64,000 nucleotides of DNA. It comes from Ruminococcus sp. UBA1394. Its GTDB lineage: Bacteria; Bacillota; Clostridia; Oscillospirales; Ruminococcaceae. A program made the position numbers and the translations under genes. The stretch's first letter is position 1. Every line of letters begins with the position of its first letter. Below the pieces are notes generated by a model. It worked only from the letters and a program-made list of their open reading frames with translations. It did not search any database and was not told where the DNA came from. Of the stretch, positions 51,674-60,472 are shown in pieces. Where the stretch lies: NCBI GenBank assembly GCA_002305725.1, contig DBQM01000015.1:1-64000 (forward strand), read 5' to 3'.

Positions 51674-51840
51674 AGGGGACGCCCTATCTTGCAGGGCGTC
51701 CCCTCTTGAAAATCAAAGATTTTCAATTCACCCCTTGCGGAGCGCCTCTAAGTCAAGGAATTTCGCTGTCTGCGGACAGCGACAAGGGGGCGCTGCCCTC
51801 ATTGACCCCCGCAGCCTTTGAAAAGGCTGGCGAAACTTTT
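51674..51840. repeat. Multi-hairpin palindromic element between rarA and glyA
   Basis: About 167 bp with a chain of stems: AGGGGACGCCCT/AGGGCGTCCCCT (perfect 12 bp, 51674-51704), TTGAAAATC/GATTTTCAA (51706-51726), and TCGCTGTC/GACAGCGA (51763-51782) enclosed by CCCCTTG/CAAGGGG. A CAGCCTT/AAGGCTG stem lies near 51812-51829. It is more GC-rich than the flanks and has no coding potential. It has the look of a dispersed repeat of this lineage. Confidence 0.65.
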
Positions 51841-51874
51841 AAATTTAGTAACTCTTCAATTGCTGATTTATTTA

Positions 51875-53128
51875 TTATTCATAAAGCGGATACTTTGTAC
51901 AGATCTCTGTTACGCCCTCACGGATAAAGTCAGCCTTATTGTCAAAGTCCTTAGCCGCAAGATAAATATATTCAGCGATCTTCTCCATTTCAGCCTCTTT
52001 AAGACCTCTTGTTGTAACTGCCGGAGTACCAATTCTCAGTCCGCTTGTTACAAACGGCTTCTGAGGGTCATTCGGAATAGCGTTCTTGTTTACTGTGATG
52101 TAAACCTCGTCAAGACGGTGTTCAAGCTCCTTGCCTGTTATATCGAACGGACGAAGGTCAACCAGCATGAGGTGATTGTCAGTACCGCCGGAAACAAGGT
52201 TGAATCCTCTTTCAACAAGTCCCTTTGCAAGAGCCTGTGCATTCTTTACTACCTGCTGCTGATATGCCTTGAACTCCGGTTTCAGAGCCTCGCCGAAGCA
52301 TACTGCCTTGCCGGCAATAACGTGCATAAGCGGTCCGCCCTGAATACCAGGGAAAATAGCCTTGTTTATCTTCTTTGCCAGCTCCTCGTCGTTTGTGAGG
52401 ATAAGACCGCCTCTTGGTCCTCTGAGAGTTTTGTGAGTTGTTGTTGTAACAACATCTGCATAGCCTACAGGAGTCGGATGACAGCCTGCTGCAACCAGTC
52501 CGGCAATGTGAGCCATGTCAACCATGAGGTATGCACCGACAGACTTTGCAATCTCGGACAGACGCTTGAAATCAATGATTCTTGGGTATGCAGATGCACC
52601 GGCAACGATAAGCTTCGGCTTGTTTTCCTTTGCCAGTTCCTCAACCTTGTCATAGTCAATTGTTTCGTCGTCACCCAGACCGTATGAAACAAAGTTGAAG
52701 TACTTGCCGGAAAGGTTGACCGGTGAACCGTGTGTAAGGTGACCGCCGTGTGCAAGGCTCATACCTAAAACTGTGTCGCCCGGTTCAAGGAGTGCGAAGT
52801 AAACAGCAGTGTTTGCCTGTGCACCGGAATGTGCCTGAACGTTTGCAAACTGCGCACCGAAGAGTTTCTTTGCTCTTTCGATTGCGATATCCTCAACGAT
52901 ATCAACGCACTCGCAGCCGCCGTAGTAACGCTTGCCCGGATAGCCCTCTGCGTACTTGTTGGTAAGTACTGAACCCATTGCAGCCATAACTTCAGGAGTA
53001 ACTATATTCTCGCTGGCGATAAGCTCAAGGTTTCTTTTCTGTCTTGCAAGCTCCTTAGCCATTGCCTCTCCCACTTCGGGGTCAGACTTGGAAAGAAAGC
53101 CGATTGTATCCATAAGATTTTCGTACAT
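51875..53128 (-). CDS. glyA: Serine hydroxymethyltransferase
   Basis: PLP enzyme interconverting serine and glycine and charging tetrahydrofolate with a one-carbon unit. 417 residues with the NLELIASENIVTPEVMAAMG start, GYPGKRYYGGCE, the PLP lysine in TTTTHKTLRGPRGG, and a normal C-terminus. Single gene with a clear promoter; no glycine riboswitch or other leader structure was seen. Confidence 0.98.
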   Translation of the reverse strand: MYENLMDTIGFLSKSDPEVGEAMAKELARQKRNLELIASENIVTPEVMAAMGSVLTNKYAEGYPGKRYYGGCECVDIVEDIAIERAKKLFGAQFANVQAHSGAQANTAVYFALLEPGDTVLGMSLAHGGHLTHGSPVNLSGKYFNFVSYGLGDDETIDYDKVEELAKENKPKLIVAGASAYPRIIDFKRLSEIAKSVGAYLMVDMAHIAGLVAAGCHPTPVGYADVVTTTTHKTLRGPRGGLILTNDEELAKKINKAIFPGIQGGPLMHVIAGKAVCFGEALKPEFKAYQQQVVKNAQALAKGLVERGFNLVSGGTDNHLMLVDLRPFDITGKELEHRLDEVYITVNKNAIPNDPQKPFVTSGLRIGTPAVTTRGLKEAEMEKIAEYIYLAAKDFDNKADFIREGVTEICTKYPLYE

Positions 53129-53165
53129 TTTTTCTTATTTCCTTTCGAGTTTATTAATAGTATTT

Positions 53166-53194
53166 ATTATACACCAACAAAAAGGAAATTTCAA
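53166..53194 (-). promoter_or_regulatory. Promoter of glyA
   Basis: Minus-strand TTGAAA (53194-53189) and TATAAT (53171-53166), 17-bp spacer, ~38 bases upstream of the start codon; GAAAGGAAA serves as ribosome site. Confidence 0.88.
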
Positions 53195-53219
53195 TAGATT
53201 TTTTAGTAATTATGTAATT

Positions 53220-53528
53220 TTATAGGTTTTCACGAAGAAAGCAGAGTGCCGCATTGTAAATCAGCGACGGCTTTATATTGTATTTCAGCAGCATTTCTGC
53301 AAAGCACACCGCAGTTTTAAGGTCTGCAGAGAAATCGTCTATGGATTCTTTGAATCTGACAGGTCCTATCCACTTTTCCGCCTCAATGCCGTATGTAACA
53401 TATTCTCTGCCGTTTAAGACAGCACGTCCTGTTGTGACACGGTAAGTCACCCTGTTGTTTCCGACCACCTCCATATAACTTGTCTTTTCTGTCATAACGG
53501 CTTTTTCTCTCTTTAACGCTGTAATCAT
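53220..53528 (-). CDS. Small conserved-type protein of unknown function
   Basis: 102 residues, soluble. The core VTYRVTTGRAVLNGREYVTYGIEAE followed by a helical end with Cys and Ala (TAVCFAEMLLKYNI) resembles the uncharacterised clostridial DUF6514-type proteins, an assignment from memory. AAAGGA lies ~14 bases before the chosen ATG; a later ATG at 53495 (MTEKTS) would shorten it by eleven residues. It lies alone between glyA and mntP. Confidence 0.6.
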   Translation of the reverse strand: MITALKREKAVMTEKTSYMEVVGNNRVTYRVTTGRAVLNGREYVTYGIEAEKWIGPVRFKESIDDFSADLKTAVCFAEMLLKYNIKPSLIYNAALCFLRENL

Positions 53529-53572
53529 AACATTTTACCGTCCTTTCTTTTTGATAACTCAATTATAACACT

Positions 53573-53602
53573 AAACCCCGTTACTGTGAACGGGGTTTTT
53601 TT
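53573..53602. terminator. Terminator after mntP
   Basis: AAACCCCGTT and AACGGGGTTT form a perfect 10-bp stem with a 6-base loop. The plus strand ends in seven T; the minus strand, which serves the queA-tgt-mntP unit, has only a short T-run. A minus-strand TATAAT (rc of 53561-53566) just beyond may be part of the promoter of the next gene. Confidence 0.7.
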
Positions 53603-53646
53603 GACTTATTTTGTTGGTTTTACAGTAATTTTACAAGAAATCCGCA

Positions 53647-54213
53647 TCACGAAAAAAATGTATGCTCCACGAAAATCTTAACGCCGATTCCCACAAGAAT
53701 AATACCGCCCACAAGCTGCGCCTTATTGTTTAAAACAGTACCGAACTTCTTGCCGATAAACACGCCTACAACGCTGAACGCAAAGGTGATACAGCATATA
53801 GCCGACGCTGCAAAAGCAATGTTTACATTGTCAAGCGCCGCAAAGCTTACCCCTACCGCAAGTGCGTCAATACTGGTGGCAATTCCCTGCATAAGCAGCA
53901 TTTTCGCCGTAAGACAGACTGCGTCGTTCTTTTCCTCTTCCTTTTTGAATGACTCAAAAATCATCTGACCGCCGATAAATCCCAGCAGGACAAGTGCTAT
54001 AATATGGTCAAATGCGGTGATGTATTTCGCAAAGCCTCTGCCTAAAAAGTAACCGATTAACGGCATAAGACCCTGAAAACCGCCGAAGCAGAGTCCTGTC
54101 AGAAGAGTTTTTCCGGTCCTTATTTCCTTGCAGCAAAGTCCGTTTGTTACTGAAACCGCAAAGGCGTCCATTGAAAGTCCTATTCCTATTAAAATCAGCT
54201 CTGTAATACCCAT
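53647..54213 (-). CDS. mntP: Manganese efflux pump MntP
   Basis: Exports Mn2+. 188 residues, six membrane segments, with the duplicated acidic motif of the family: GLSMDAFAVSVTNG near the start and IATSIDALAVGVSFA in the second half, each with the metal-binding Asp. It follows tgt by 9 bp. The usual yybP-ykoY manganese riboswitch is not visible, so control here is probably through the operon promoter. Confidence 0.95.
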   Translation of the reverse strand: MGITELILIGIGLSMDAFAVSVTNGLCCKEIRTGKTLLTGLCFGGFQGLMPLIGYFLGRGFAKYITAFDHIIALVLLGFIGGQMIFESFKKEEEKNDAVCLTAKMLLMQGIATSIDALAVGVSFAALDNVNIAFAASAICCITFAFSVVGVFIGKKFGTVLNNKAQLVGGIILVGIGVKIFVEHTFFS

Positions 54214-54222
54214 TTTGTCCTC

Positions 54223-55353
54223 CTATATCCTCTCTGCCAGCAATGAGGAATATTTTTTTCTGAACTGCTCAAATGTTCCGTTGTCAAGAGCCTCTCTGAT
54301 TTTCTCAGCAAGAGTATTGTAAAAATAAAGATTGTGCATGACTGCAAGCCGTCCGGCGAGCATTTCCCCTGCTTTGAAAAGATGACGGACATACGCCCTT
54401 GAAAAGTTACGGCAGACCGGACAGTCACACTCTGTATCAATCGGCTTTTCGTCCGTTTCATAGCACTTGTTTGTAAGGTGCATGATTCCCGACCATGTAA
54501 AGACTGTTGCGTGTCTTGCGTTGCGGCTCGGCATAACGCAGTCGAACATATCAACACCCCTTGCCACAGCCTCGATTATATTCGACGGAGTACCAACTCC
54601 CATGAGATATCTCGGCTTGTTTACCGGCATAAACGGTTCCACCACTTCGATTATGCGGTACATTTCTTCGGTCGGCTCCCCTACTGCAAGTCCGCCTATG
54701 GCATAGCCGTCAAGGTCAAGCTTGGCTATATCCTCCATGTGCTTTATGCGCAGGTCGTCATAGGTGCTGCCCTGGTTTATGCCGAAAAGCATCTGCTTTT
54801 TGTTTATGGTGTCACTCAATGAATTTAGCCTTTCTATTTCTTCCTTACAGCGGTAAAGCCAGCGTGTGGTGCGCTCAATTGAGTTTGCGGCATAGTCATG
54901 CTCCGACGGGTTTTCGATACACTCGTCAAAAGCCATTGCAATTGTGGAGGCTAAGTTTGACTGTATCTGCATACTCTCCTCCGGTCCCATGAAAATACGT
55001 CTGCCGTCTATGTGTGAGGCGAAGTACACGCCCTCCTCTTTAATCTTACGCAGCTTTGCAAGGGAAAATACCTGAAATCCGCCGCTGTCTGTGAGGATCG
55101 GTCTGTGCCAGTTCATGAACTTGTGCAGTCCGCCCATTTCCTTTATTACCTTGTCCGTCGGGCGCAGGTGAAGATGATAGGTGTTGCAAAGCTCAACCTG
55201 ACATTTCAGATCAACTAAGTCAAGGGAGGATATTCCCCCTTTAATCGCCGCCGCAGTTCCTACATTCATAAAGCAGGGGGTCTGGAATGTGCCATGCACC
55301 GTTTCAAACTGTCCCCGTCTTGCTTTTCCCTCTTGTTTTATAAGTGTATACAT
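54223..55353 (-). CDS. tgt: tRNA-guanine transglycosylase
   Basis: Exchanges G34 of tRNAs with GUN anticodons for the queuosine precursor preQ1. 376 residues with the catalytic Asp in TDSGGFQVFS, the second aspartate in VDMFDCVMPSRNARH, and the zinc site C-x-C-x2-C...H (CDCPVCRNFSRAYVRHL...H). It works directly before QueA, encoded at the start of the same unit, but three other genes lie between them. Confidence 0.98.
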   Translation of the reverse strand: MYTLIKQEGKARRGQFETVHGTFQTPCFMNVGTAAAIKGGISSLDLVDLKCQVELCNTYHLHLRPTDKVIKEMGGLHKFMNWHRPILTDSGGFQVFSLAKLRKIKEEGVYFASHIDGRRIFMGPEESMQIQSNLASTIAMAFDECIENPSEHDYAANSIERTTRWLYRCKEEIERLNSLSDTINKKQMLFGINQGSTYDDLRIKHMEDIAKLDLDGYAIGGLAVGEPTEEMYRIIEVVEPFMPVNKPRYLMGVGTPSNIIEAVARGVDMFDCVMPSRNARHATVFTWSGIMHLTNKCYETDEKPIDTECDCPVCRNFSRAYVRHLFKAGEMLAGRLAVMHNLYFYNTLAEKIREALDNGTFEQFRKKYSSLLAERI

Positions 55354-55361
55354 AGGTTCTC

Positions 55362-56099
55362 CTATCTGTAATCGTGTATATTTTCTTCCTCTTTGTATTT
55401 ATCCATGAGCTCAAAGATGTCAACGTAATATTTTTTCTTATCGTTTCTGTCCACATAGACAGTAACTTCCCTGCCCACAAGCTCCGATATATTGCAGGTC
55501 ACATTTTCCGAACTGTAAAGATACTTTTCACCGTCAAAGGGATTTATGACTTCACATTCAGCTTTGAACGGGTGATGTCCGTTTATTCTCACCGCATTAT
55601 TCATTACAACATCGGTAATTGTACCGGTGAGCCTTTCGCCTGTCTGCATAAGCTTTTTCCTGCGGTTTCCGGATAATATATTTATGATTATCAAAATTAC
55701 TCCCAATACCGCAAATACACCGCCGATAAGTATAAATATCAATTCAAGGAGTATTGAACCGGAGCTTACATCAGACGGATTGTCAGGGTCATAGTAAACA
55801 TCAATTTTATCCCCCTCGTTCATTCCGGAATTGTAGTACCCGAGTTCTTCTTCATAAACTTCCCCGTCAATTTCATATTCGACCCATACATCATGATCAG
55901 TATGAGTTTTGCCGTTTCTTCTGTAGCTGTCCGACTCTATCCGGGTTATTTCTGCCTCGGTCTGTACCGCATTGTCCATAAATGTATTATGAATTATAAG
56001 CACAGCTATGCCCGCCACAAGAAAAACCGTTCCTATTACAGAAAATAGAATGCCGAGAAACATAAATACTGAATTTGCATTTTTAAATTTCAATTTCAT
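55362..56099 (-). CDS. DUF3592-type membrane protein
   Basis: 245 residues. Two membrane segments (~12-34 and ~118-142) enclose an outer ~80-residue domain with WVEYEIDGEVYEEELGYYNS and VYYDPDNPSDVS, the pattern of DUF3592 proteins, and a cytoplasmic beta-rich tail follows. Function unknown. The start overlaps the end of the upstream membrane gene by 17 bp. Confidence 0.75.
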   Translation of the reverse strand: MKLKFKNANSVFMFLGILFSVIGTVFLVAGIAVLIIHNTFMDNAVQTEAEITRIESDSYRRNGKTHTDHDVWVEYEIDGEVYEEELGYYNSGMNEGDKIDVYYDPDNPSDVSSGSILLELIFILIGGVFAVLGVILIIINILSGNRRKKLMQTGERLTGTITDVVMNNAVRINGHHPFKAECEVINPFDGEKYLYSSENVTCNISELVGREVTVYVDRNDKKKYYVDIFELMDKYKEEENIHDYR

Positions 56100-56649
56100 T
56101 AGCCGCTCCCTTTAAAATTTTTTCGGAATATGTATTTCTTATTCCAATAATAAATACTGCTATTACAAGTATGTCAAAAATTGCCGCCGGAATTGCCGTT
56201 GCAATATCAATAAGCAAAAAAATCGTTGAATACATCAGACAAAAAGCAAGCATAAAGAAATACCCGAACCCTGAAACTATTCTGTATGCCAGAAGTCTGT
56301 TTTTATTTGTATCAGAATAAATCAGCCTCGCTGTAACAGCAAAAACTGCAATAACCGCAGAGATAATCCCCGGAATTATAACACCAAAGCCTAAAAACAG
56401 TGCATTTCCCCAAACGCCCAAGCCGTAACCGATTGATTCAACTATCAGTCCGTATCCCTCAACATCGTCTATTTCTTCCTGACTGCGTATTTCATCAAGT
56501 CTTGCACCCATCTCATTAAGTTCTGCCTCACTGCCTATATATATTGCCAGACATACCAGCAGCAAAACTACAAGAAATGCCGCAACAGCCAATACAGAAA
56601 CAAAATTAAAATTCACCGGACGTTTAATATACGCTTTGAATTTGTTCAT
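56083..56649 (-). CDS. Multi-pass membrane protein of unknown function
   Basis: About 188 residues with four membrane segments (VSVLAVAAFLVVLLLVCLAI, then ALFLGFGVIIPGIISAVIAV, and two more after residue 120) and an acidic loop (ELNEMGARLDEIRSQEEIDD) between the first two. No family recognised. The ATG at 56649 is preferred because AAGGAGAG lies four bases upstream; it overlaps the end of the PAS gene region closely. Overlaps the DUF3592 gene by 17 bp. Confidence 0.7.
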   Translation of the reverse strand: MNKFKAYIKRPVNFNFVSVLAVAAFLVVLLLVCLAIYIGSEAELNEMGARLDEIRSQEEIDDVEGYGLIVESIGYGLGVWGNALFLGFGVIIPGIISAVIAVFAVTARLIYSDTNKNRLLAYRIVSGFGYFFMLAFCLMYSTIFLLIDIATAIPAAIFDILVIAVFIIGIRNTYSEKILKGAANEIEI

Positions 56650-56659
56650 GGCTCTCTCC

Positions 56660-57031
56660 TTATTCACAGGCGCTATAAGGCTTTTCTGTTTCCGGAGTAC
56701 GATACTCATGCTTTTCATAATAGCCGATAAGTTCTCCGGCATCATTTCGCAGAGCAATCATGTAAACGTCCTTGTTTTCTTTGGGATTGTGATATGTGAA
56801 AATCCTGTTGTTTTCACGGCTTGCCTTAAACCAGTCAACAACCTTTCTGATTCTGCAGTTTGAATCCTCATTGTGACAGTCAAATAGCGACTTTCCGACA
56901 AGGGAATATCCTCCCCTTTTTGCGTACCTCTCAGCTGCGGTTTTATTGAGATAAATTATCTCATAATCAGTATTGCATATAACAACCGGCGCTGTGTCCG
57001 CTTCAACTATACTCTTAAAAAACTGCTCCAT
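56660..57031 (-). CDS. Stand-alone PAS-domain protein
   Basis: 123 residues, essentially one PAS fold: FKSIVEADTAPVVICNTDYE, IIYLNKTAAERY, LVGKSLFDCHNEDSNCRIRK, and a C-terminal sheet (VYMIALRNDAGELIGYYEKHE). The DCHNEDSNC segment is typical of small clostridial PAS proteins that may bind a ligand or metal through Cys and His. There is no output domain. Located 9 bp after queA. Confidence 0.78.
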   Translation of the reverse strand: MEQFFKSIVEADTAPVVICNTDYEIIYLNKTAAERYAKRGGYSLVGKSLFDCHNEDSNCRIRKVVDWFKASRENNRIFTYHNPKENKDVYMIALRNDAGELIGYYEKHEYRTPETEKPYSACE

Positions 57032-57040
57032 TGCCGCCTC

Positions 57041-58066
57041 CTACAAAATCACCATTGCGTCACCGAAACTGAAAAATCTGTATTTTTCCTCAACTGCAAC
57101 TTTATATGCGTTCATGGTTTTCTCGTACCCTAAAAATGCTGAAACAAGCATGATAAGGGTGCTTTCCGGCAGGTGGAAGTTTGTTACCAGTCCGTCCAGC
57201 AGTTTGAATTTATAGCCGGGGTAAATGAAAATATCCGTGTAGCCGTCCCCTGCCTTTACAAGACCGTTTTCAAGGGGCATACTTTCAAGAGTACGGCATG
57301 ACGTTGTGCCGACGGCTATAACACGTCCGCCGGCTGCTTTGGTACGGTTTATCTTTTCGGCGGTTTCATCGCTCAAATGGTAATGCTCGCTGTGCATTTT
57401 GTGCTTTAAAATATCGTCCTCCTTGACCGGACGGAATGTACCAAGTCCCACATGGAGCGTCACATAGGCAATATCAACGCCCATTGCCTTTATTTCCTCA
57501 AGCATTTCCTTTGTGAAATGAAGTCCGGCAGTAGGAGCGGCGGCAGAGCCGATTTCCTTTGAGTAGACCGTCTGATAGCGCTCCTTGTCCTCCAGCTTTT
57601 TAGTAATATACGGCGGCAGCGGCATCTGTCCGATTTCATCAAGGACTGCATAGAAATTGCCCTCACACTCAAATTTTACGATTCTGTTTCCGTCGTCCTT
57701 GACTTCTGTAACAACGGCACTGAGCTTTCCGTTTCCAAAGGAAAATTCCGTGCCGACTTTAGCCTTTTTACCCGGACGGCAGATAATCTCCCACACCTTG
57801 TCACCTTTCTGTTCAAGGAGCAGAAATTCAATAAAGCTGCCTGTACCCTTTTTTTCGCCGTAAAGCCTTGCCGGCAGTACCCTTGAATCGTTAAGCACCA
57901 GCAAATCACCTTTTTTAAGGTAATCGCATAAATTATAGAAACGGGCATGGGTGATTTCACCGCTTTCCCTGTCAATTTTCATAAGTCTTGAATGATTTCT
58001 CGGCTCGACAGGTGTCTGAGCAATGAGTTCTTCAGGAAGATCATAGTAAAAATCAGATTTTTTCAT
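57041..58066 (-). CDS. queA: S-adenosylmethionine:tRNA ribosyltransferase-isomerase
   Basis: Makes epoxyqueuosine by adding the ribosyl part of SAM to preQ1 in tRNA. 341 residues with FYYDLPEELIAQTPVEPR, GDLLVLNDSRVLPARL, SAAAPTAGLHFT, THVGLGTFRPV-like YVTLHVGLGTFRPV, and TNFHLPESTLIMLVSAF. First gene of a leftward unit that includes tgt. Divergent from the lysine-riboswitch operon. Confidence 0.97.
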   Translation of the reverse strand: MKKSDFYYDLPEELIAQTPVEPRNHSRLMKIDRESGEITHARFYNLCDYLKKGDLLVLNDSRVLPARLYGEKKGTGSFIEFLLLEQKGDKVWEIICRPGKKAKVGTEFSFGNGKLSAVVTEVKDDGNRIVKFECEGNFYAVLDEIGQMPLPPYITKKLEDKERYQTVYSKEIGSAAAPTAGLHFTKEMLEEIKAMGVDIAYVTLHVGLGTFRPVKEDDILKHKMHSEHYHLSDETAEKINRTKAAGGRVIAVGTTSCRTLESMPLENGLVKAGDGYTDIFIYPGYKFKLLDGLVTNFHLPESTLIMLVSAFLGYEKTMNAYKVAVEEKYRFFSFGDAMVIL

Positions 58067-58096
58067 TTTCTATACCTCAAAATTTTAAAAACTCTA

Positions 58097-58125
58097 TTGA
58101 CATAACAAAGATAACGTGATATTAT
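58097..58125 (+). promoter_or_regulatory. Promoter of the lysine/DAP operon
   Basis: TTGACA (58097-58102) and TATTAT (58120-58125) separated by 17 bp, immediately before the riboswitch. Confidence 0.9.
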
Positions 58126-58131
58126 AGGTTT

Positions 58132-58297
58132 ATGGTAGAGGTGCAGCTGCGATGAGTAACGTCTGACAGGAAAACCATTCCGCTTTATGCAGACGCAAAA
58201 GGCAATGCTGCCGAAGGACGAATCCTGGTAAAATTCGTTCTGATTGCAGTCTTAACAGGATTGTGATTGTCATCAGCGTTTGATGGAGAGCTATCGG
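58132..58297 (+). promoter_or_regulatory. Lysine riboswitch (L box)
   Basis: The conserved L-box pieces appear in order: GGTAGAGGTGC, GATGAGTAAC, an AAAGGC...TGCTGCCGAAGG segment at 58199-58217, CTGGTAAA inside an ACGAAT/ATTCGT hairpin, and the closing TGATGGAGAGCTATC near 58281-58295. Lysine binding would favour the downstream terminator and switch off asd-dapA-dapB. Confidence 0.95.
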
Positions 58298-58353
58298 CAT
58301 TCAATTTTAAATATAGTTGCAATGTCAATATTTCTATTATATCGTATGATGCG

Positions 58354-58375
58354 CCGGTTTTCAACCGGTTTTTTT
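58354..58375 (+). terminator. Riboswitch-controlled terminator
   Basis: CCGGTT and AACCGG form a 6-bp stem with a 3-base loop followed by seven T, ending 37 bases before asd. This is the expression platform of the lysine riboswitch. Confidence 0.88.
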
Positions 58376-58411
58376 AATTTATTATATTTAACTATGTGAG
58401 GAGTTTTTAAA

Positions 58412-59491
58412 ATGAAGCATTTTAACGTCGGCATTATTGGTGCAACAGGTATGGTTGGTCAGAGATTCGCTACTCTGCTGGAGAATCACCCGTGGTTTGA
58501 GGTAAAGGCTCTTGCAGCGTCCCCGAGATCAGCCGGCAAGACATACGAAGAAGCTGTAGGTTCAAGATGGGCTATGCAGGTACCGATGCCGGAAAAAATG
58601 AAGAAGATGGTTGTTTTCAATGCTGTTGATGACATTGAAAAAATCGGAGAACTTGTTGACTTCGTTTTCTGCGCAGTTGACATGAAAAAGGACGAAATCA
58701 AGGCTCTTGAAGAAAAGTACGCTAAGGCTGAAATTCCGGTAGTTTCCAACAATTCAGCACACAGAGGCACACCGGACGTTCCGATGGTTGTTCCGGAAAT
58801 CAACGACGACCACATTCAGATTATCGAGTCACAGAGAAATCGTCTTGGCACAAAGAAAGGCTTTATCGCAGTTAAGTCCAACTGCTCAATCCAGAGCTAT
58901 GTTCCGGCTCTCAACCCGCTGAGAGAATTCGGTATCACAAAGGTTCTCGCCTGCACATATCAGGCAATCTCCGGCGCAGGAAAGACTTTTGAAACATGGC
59001 CGGAAATGGTTGACAATCTTATTCCGTTTATCGGCGGAGAGGAAGAAAAGTCAGAGCAGGAGCCGCTGAAGGTATGGGGTCACATTGAGGGTGACAAGAT
59101 TGTTAACGCAACAGCACCGTCAATCACAACACAGTGTCTGAGAGTACCTGTTTCAGACGGTCACACAGCAGCTGTTTTCGTATCCTTTGACAAGAAGCCT
59201 TCAAAGGAAGAAATTCTCAAGAAGTGGGCTGACTTCAAGGGTGCACCGCAGGAACTCGACCTCCCGTCAGCACCAAAGCAGTTTATCCACTATTTTGAAG
59301 AGGATAACCGTCCGCAGGCTAAGCTTGACAGAAATCTTGAAGGCGGAATGGCTGTTTCAACAGGACGTTTAAGAGAAGATTCACAGTATGACTACAAGTT
59401 TGTATGTCTTTCACACAATACATTAAGAGGCGCAGCAGGCGGCGGCGTACTTTTAGCTGAACTGCTTGCAGCAAAGGGTTATTTTGACTGA
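58412..59491 (+). CDS. asd: Aspartate-semialdehyde dehydrogenase
   Basis: Reduces aspartyl phosphate to the semialdehyde, the branch point to lysine/DAP, methionine and threonine. 359 residues, of the longer archaeal/fungal-like type: GIIGATGMVGQRF for NADP binding, the active-site cysteine in VKSNCSIQSYVPAL, and TYQAISGAGKTFETWPEM. First gene of the riboswitch-controlled operon. Confidence 0.96.
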   Translation: MKHFNVGIIGATGMVGQRFATLLENHPWFEVKALAASPRSAGKTYEEAVGSRWAMQVPMPEKMKKMVVFNAVDDIEKIGELVDFVFCAVDMKKDEIKALEEKYAKAEIPVVSNNSAHRGTPDVPMVVPEINDDHIQIIESQRNRLGTKKGFIAVKSNCSIQSYVPALNPLREFGITKVLACTYQAISGAGKTFETWPEMVDNLIPFIGGEEEKSEQEPLKVWGHIEGDKIVNATAPSITTQCLRVPVSDGHTAAVFVSFDKKPSKEEILKKWADFKGAPQELDLPSAPKQFIHYFEEDNRPQAKLDRNLEGGMAVSTGRLREDSQYDYKFVCLSHNTLRGAAGGGVLLAELLAAKGYFD

Positions 59492-59514
59492 TAACAGTCA
59501 GATTGGAGTAGCTT

Positions 59515-60402
59515 ATGAAAAACACAATTTTTACCGGTGCAGGCGTTGCAATAATTACCCCTATGAACGCTGACGGTTCAATTAATTATGACGGCTTTGC
59601 AGAAAACATTGAATATCAGATTAAAAACGGTACTGACTCAATTATCGTATGCGGCACTACCGGCGAAGCGTCAACAATGACTGACGAGGAACATATCGAA
59701 TGTATCCGTTTCTGCGTTGAAAAGACTGCCGGAAGAGTTCCGGTTATCGCAGGAACAGGAAGCAACGATACAAGGTATGCAGTTGAGCTTTCAAAGGTTG
59801 CACAGGAGAAGGGCGCTGACGGACTTCTGCTTGTTACCCCTTACTACAACAAGGCGTCACAGAATGGTCTTGTGGCACATTTCGGAGCAGTTGCAGAGGC
59901 TGTTGACATTCCGATTATTCTCTACAACATTCCCGGCAGAACAGGCATGAGCATTGAAATCGGTACTTACAAAAAGCTTTCTCAGTACAGGAACATAGTT
60001 GCAGTTAAGGAGGCAAGCGGCAATATCAGCTATACTTCAAAGCTTATTGCGGAATGCGGTGACTTCCTTGACGTTTACAGCGGCAACGATGATATAATCG
60101 TTCCTATGATGTCGATTGGCGCAAAGGGCGTTATTTCAGTTCTTTCAAATGTAATGCCAAAGGAAACTCACGAAATGACTCAGCTTTGCCTTGACAACAA
60201 CTGCGAAGAGGCTGCAAAGCTCCAGATGAAGTACCTTGAACTTATCAACAATCTCTTTATCGAGGTAAATCCTATCCCTGCAAAAGAGGCTATGAACATG
60301 ATGGGTATGGCGGCAGGTCCGTGCAGACTTCCGCTTTGTGAAATGACTGATGAGCACAAGGCTGCACTCAGAGCATCACTTGCAAAATTCAATCTCGTTT
60401 AA
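59515..60402 (+). CDS. dapA: 4-hydroxy-tetrahydrodipicolinate synthase
   Basis: Condenses aspartate semialdehyde with pyruvate. 295 residues with CGTTGEASTM, YYNKASQNGLVAHF, the tyrosine in LYNIPGRTGM, and the Schiff-base lysine in VAVKEASGNIS. Starts 23 bp after asd with GGAG upstream. Confidence 0.97.
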   Translation: MKNTIFTGAGVAIITPMNADGSINYDGFAENIEYQIKNGTDSIIVCGTTGEASTMTDEEHIECIRFCVEKTAGRVPVIAGTGSNDTRYAVELSKVAQEKGADGLLLVTPYYNKASQNGLVAHFGAVAEAVDIPIILYNIPGRTGMSIEIGTYKKLSQYRNIVAVKEASGNISYTSKLIAECGDFLDVYSGNDDIIVPMMSIGAKGVISVLSNVMPKETHEMTQLCLDNNCEEAAKLQMKYLELINNLFIEVNPIPAKEAMNMMGMAAGPCRLPLCEMTDEHKAALRASLAKFNLV

Positions 60403-60417
60403 TTCAAAAATTATCAG

Positions 60418-60443
60418 CACCGCATAATACACTTTATGCGGTG
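60418..60443 (+). terminator. Hairpin between dapA and dapB
   Basis: CACCGCATAA and TTATGCGGTG form a 10-bp stem with a 6-base loop, followed by TTGTTT. It may partly terminate or stabilise the dapA end of the message. Confidence 0.55.
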
Positions 60444-60472
60444 TTGTTTAAAATGAAAGGAAAATACATACT

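Noticed and set aside
51818..52687. 289-residue plus-strand frame opposite glyA
   Set aside because: Antisense to a complete, conserved glyA and composed of Cys/Leu-rich shadow sequence without a ribosome site.
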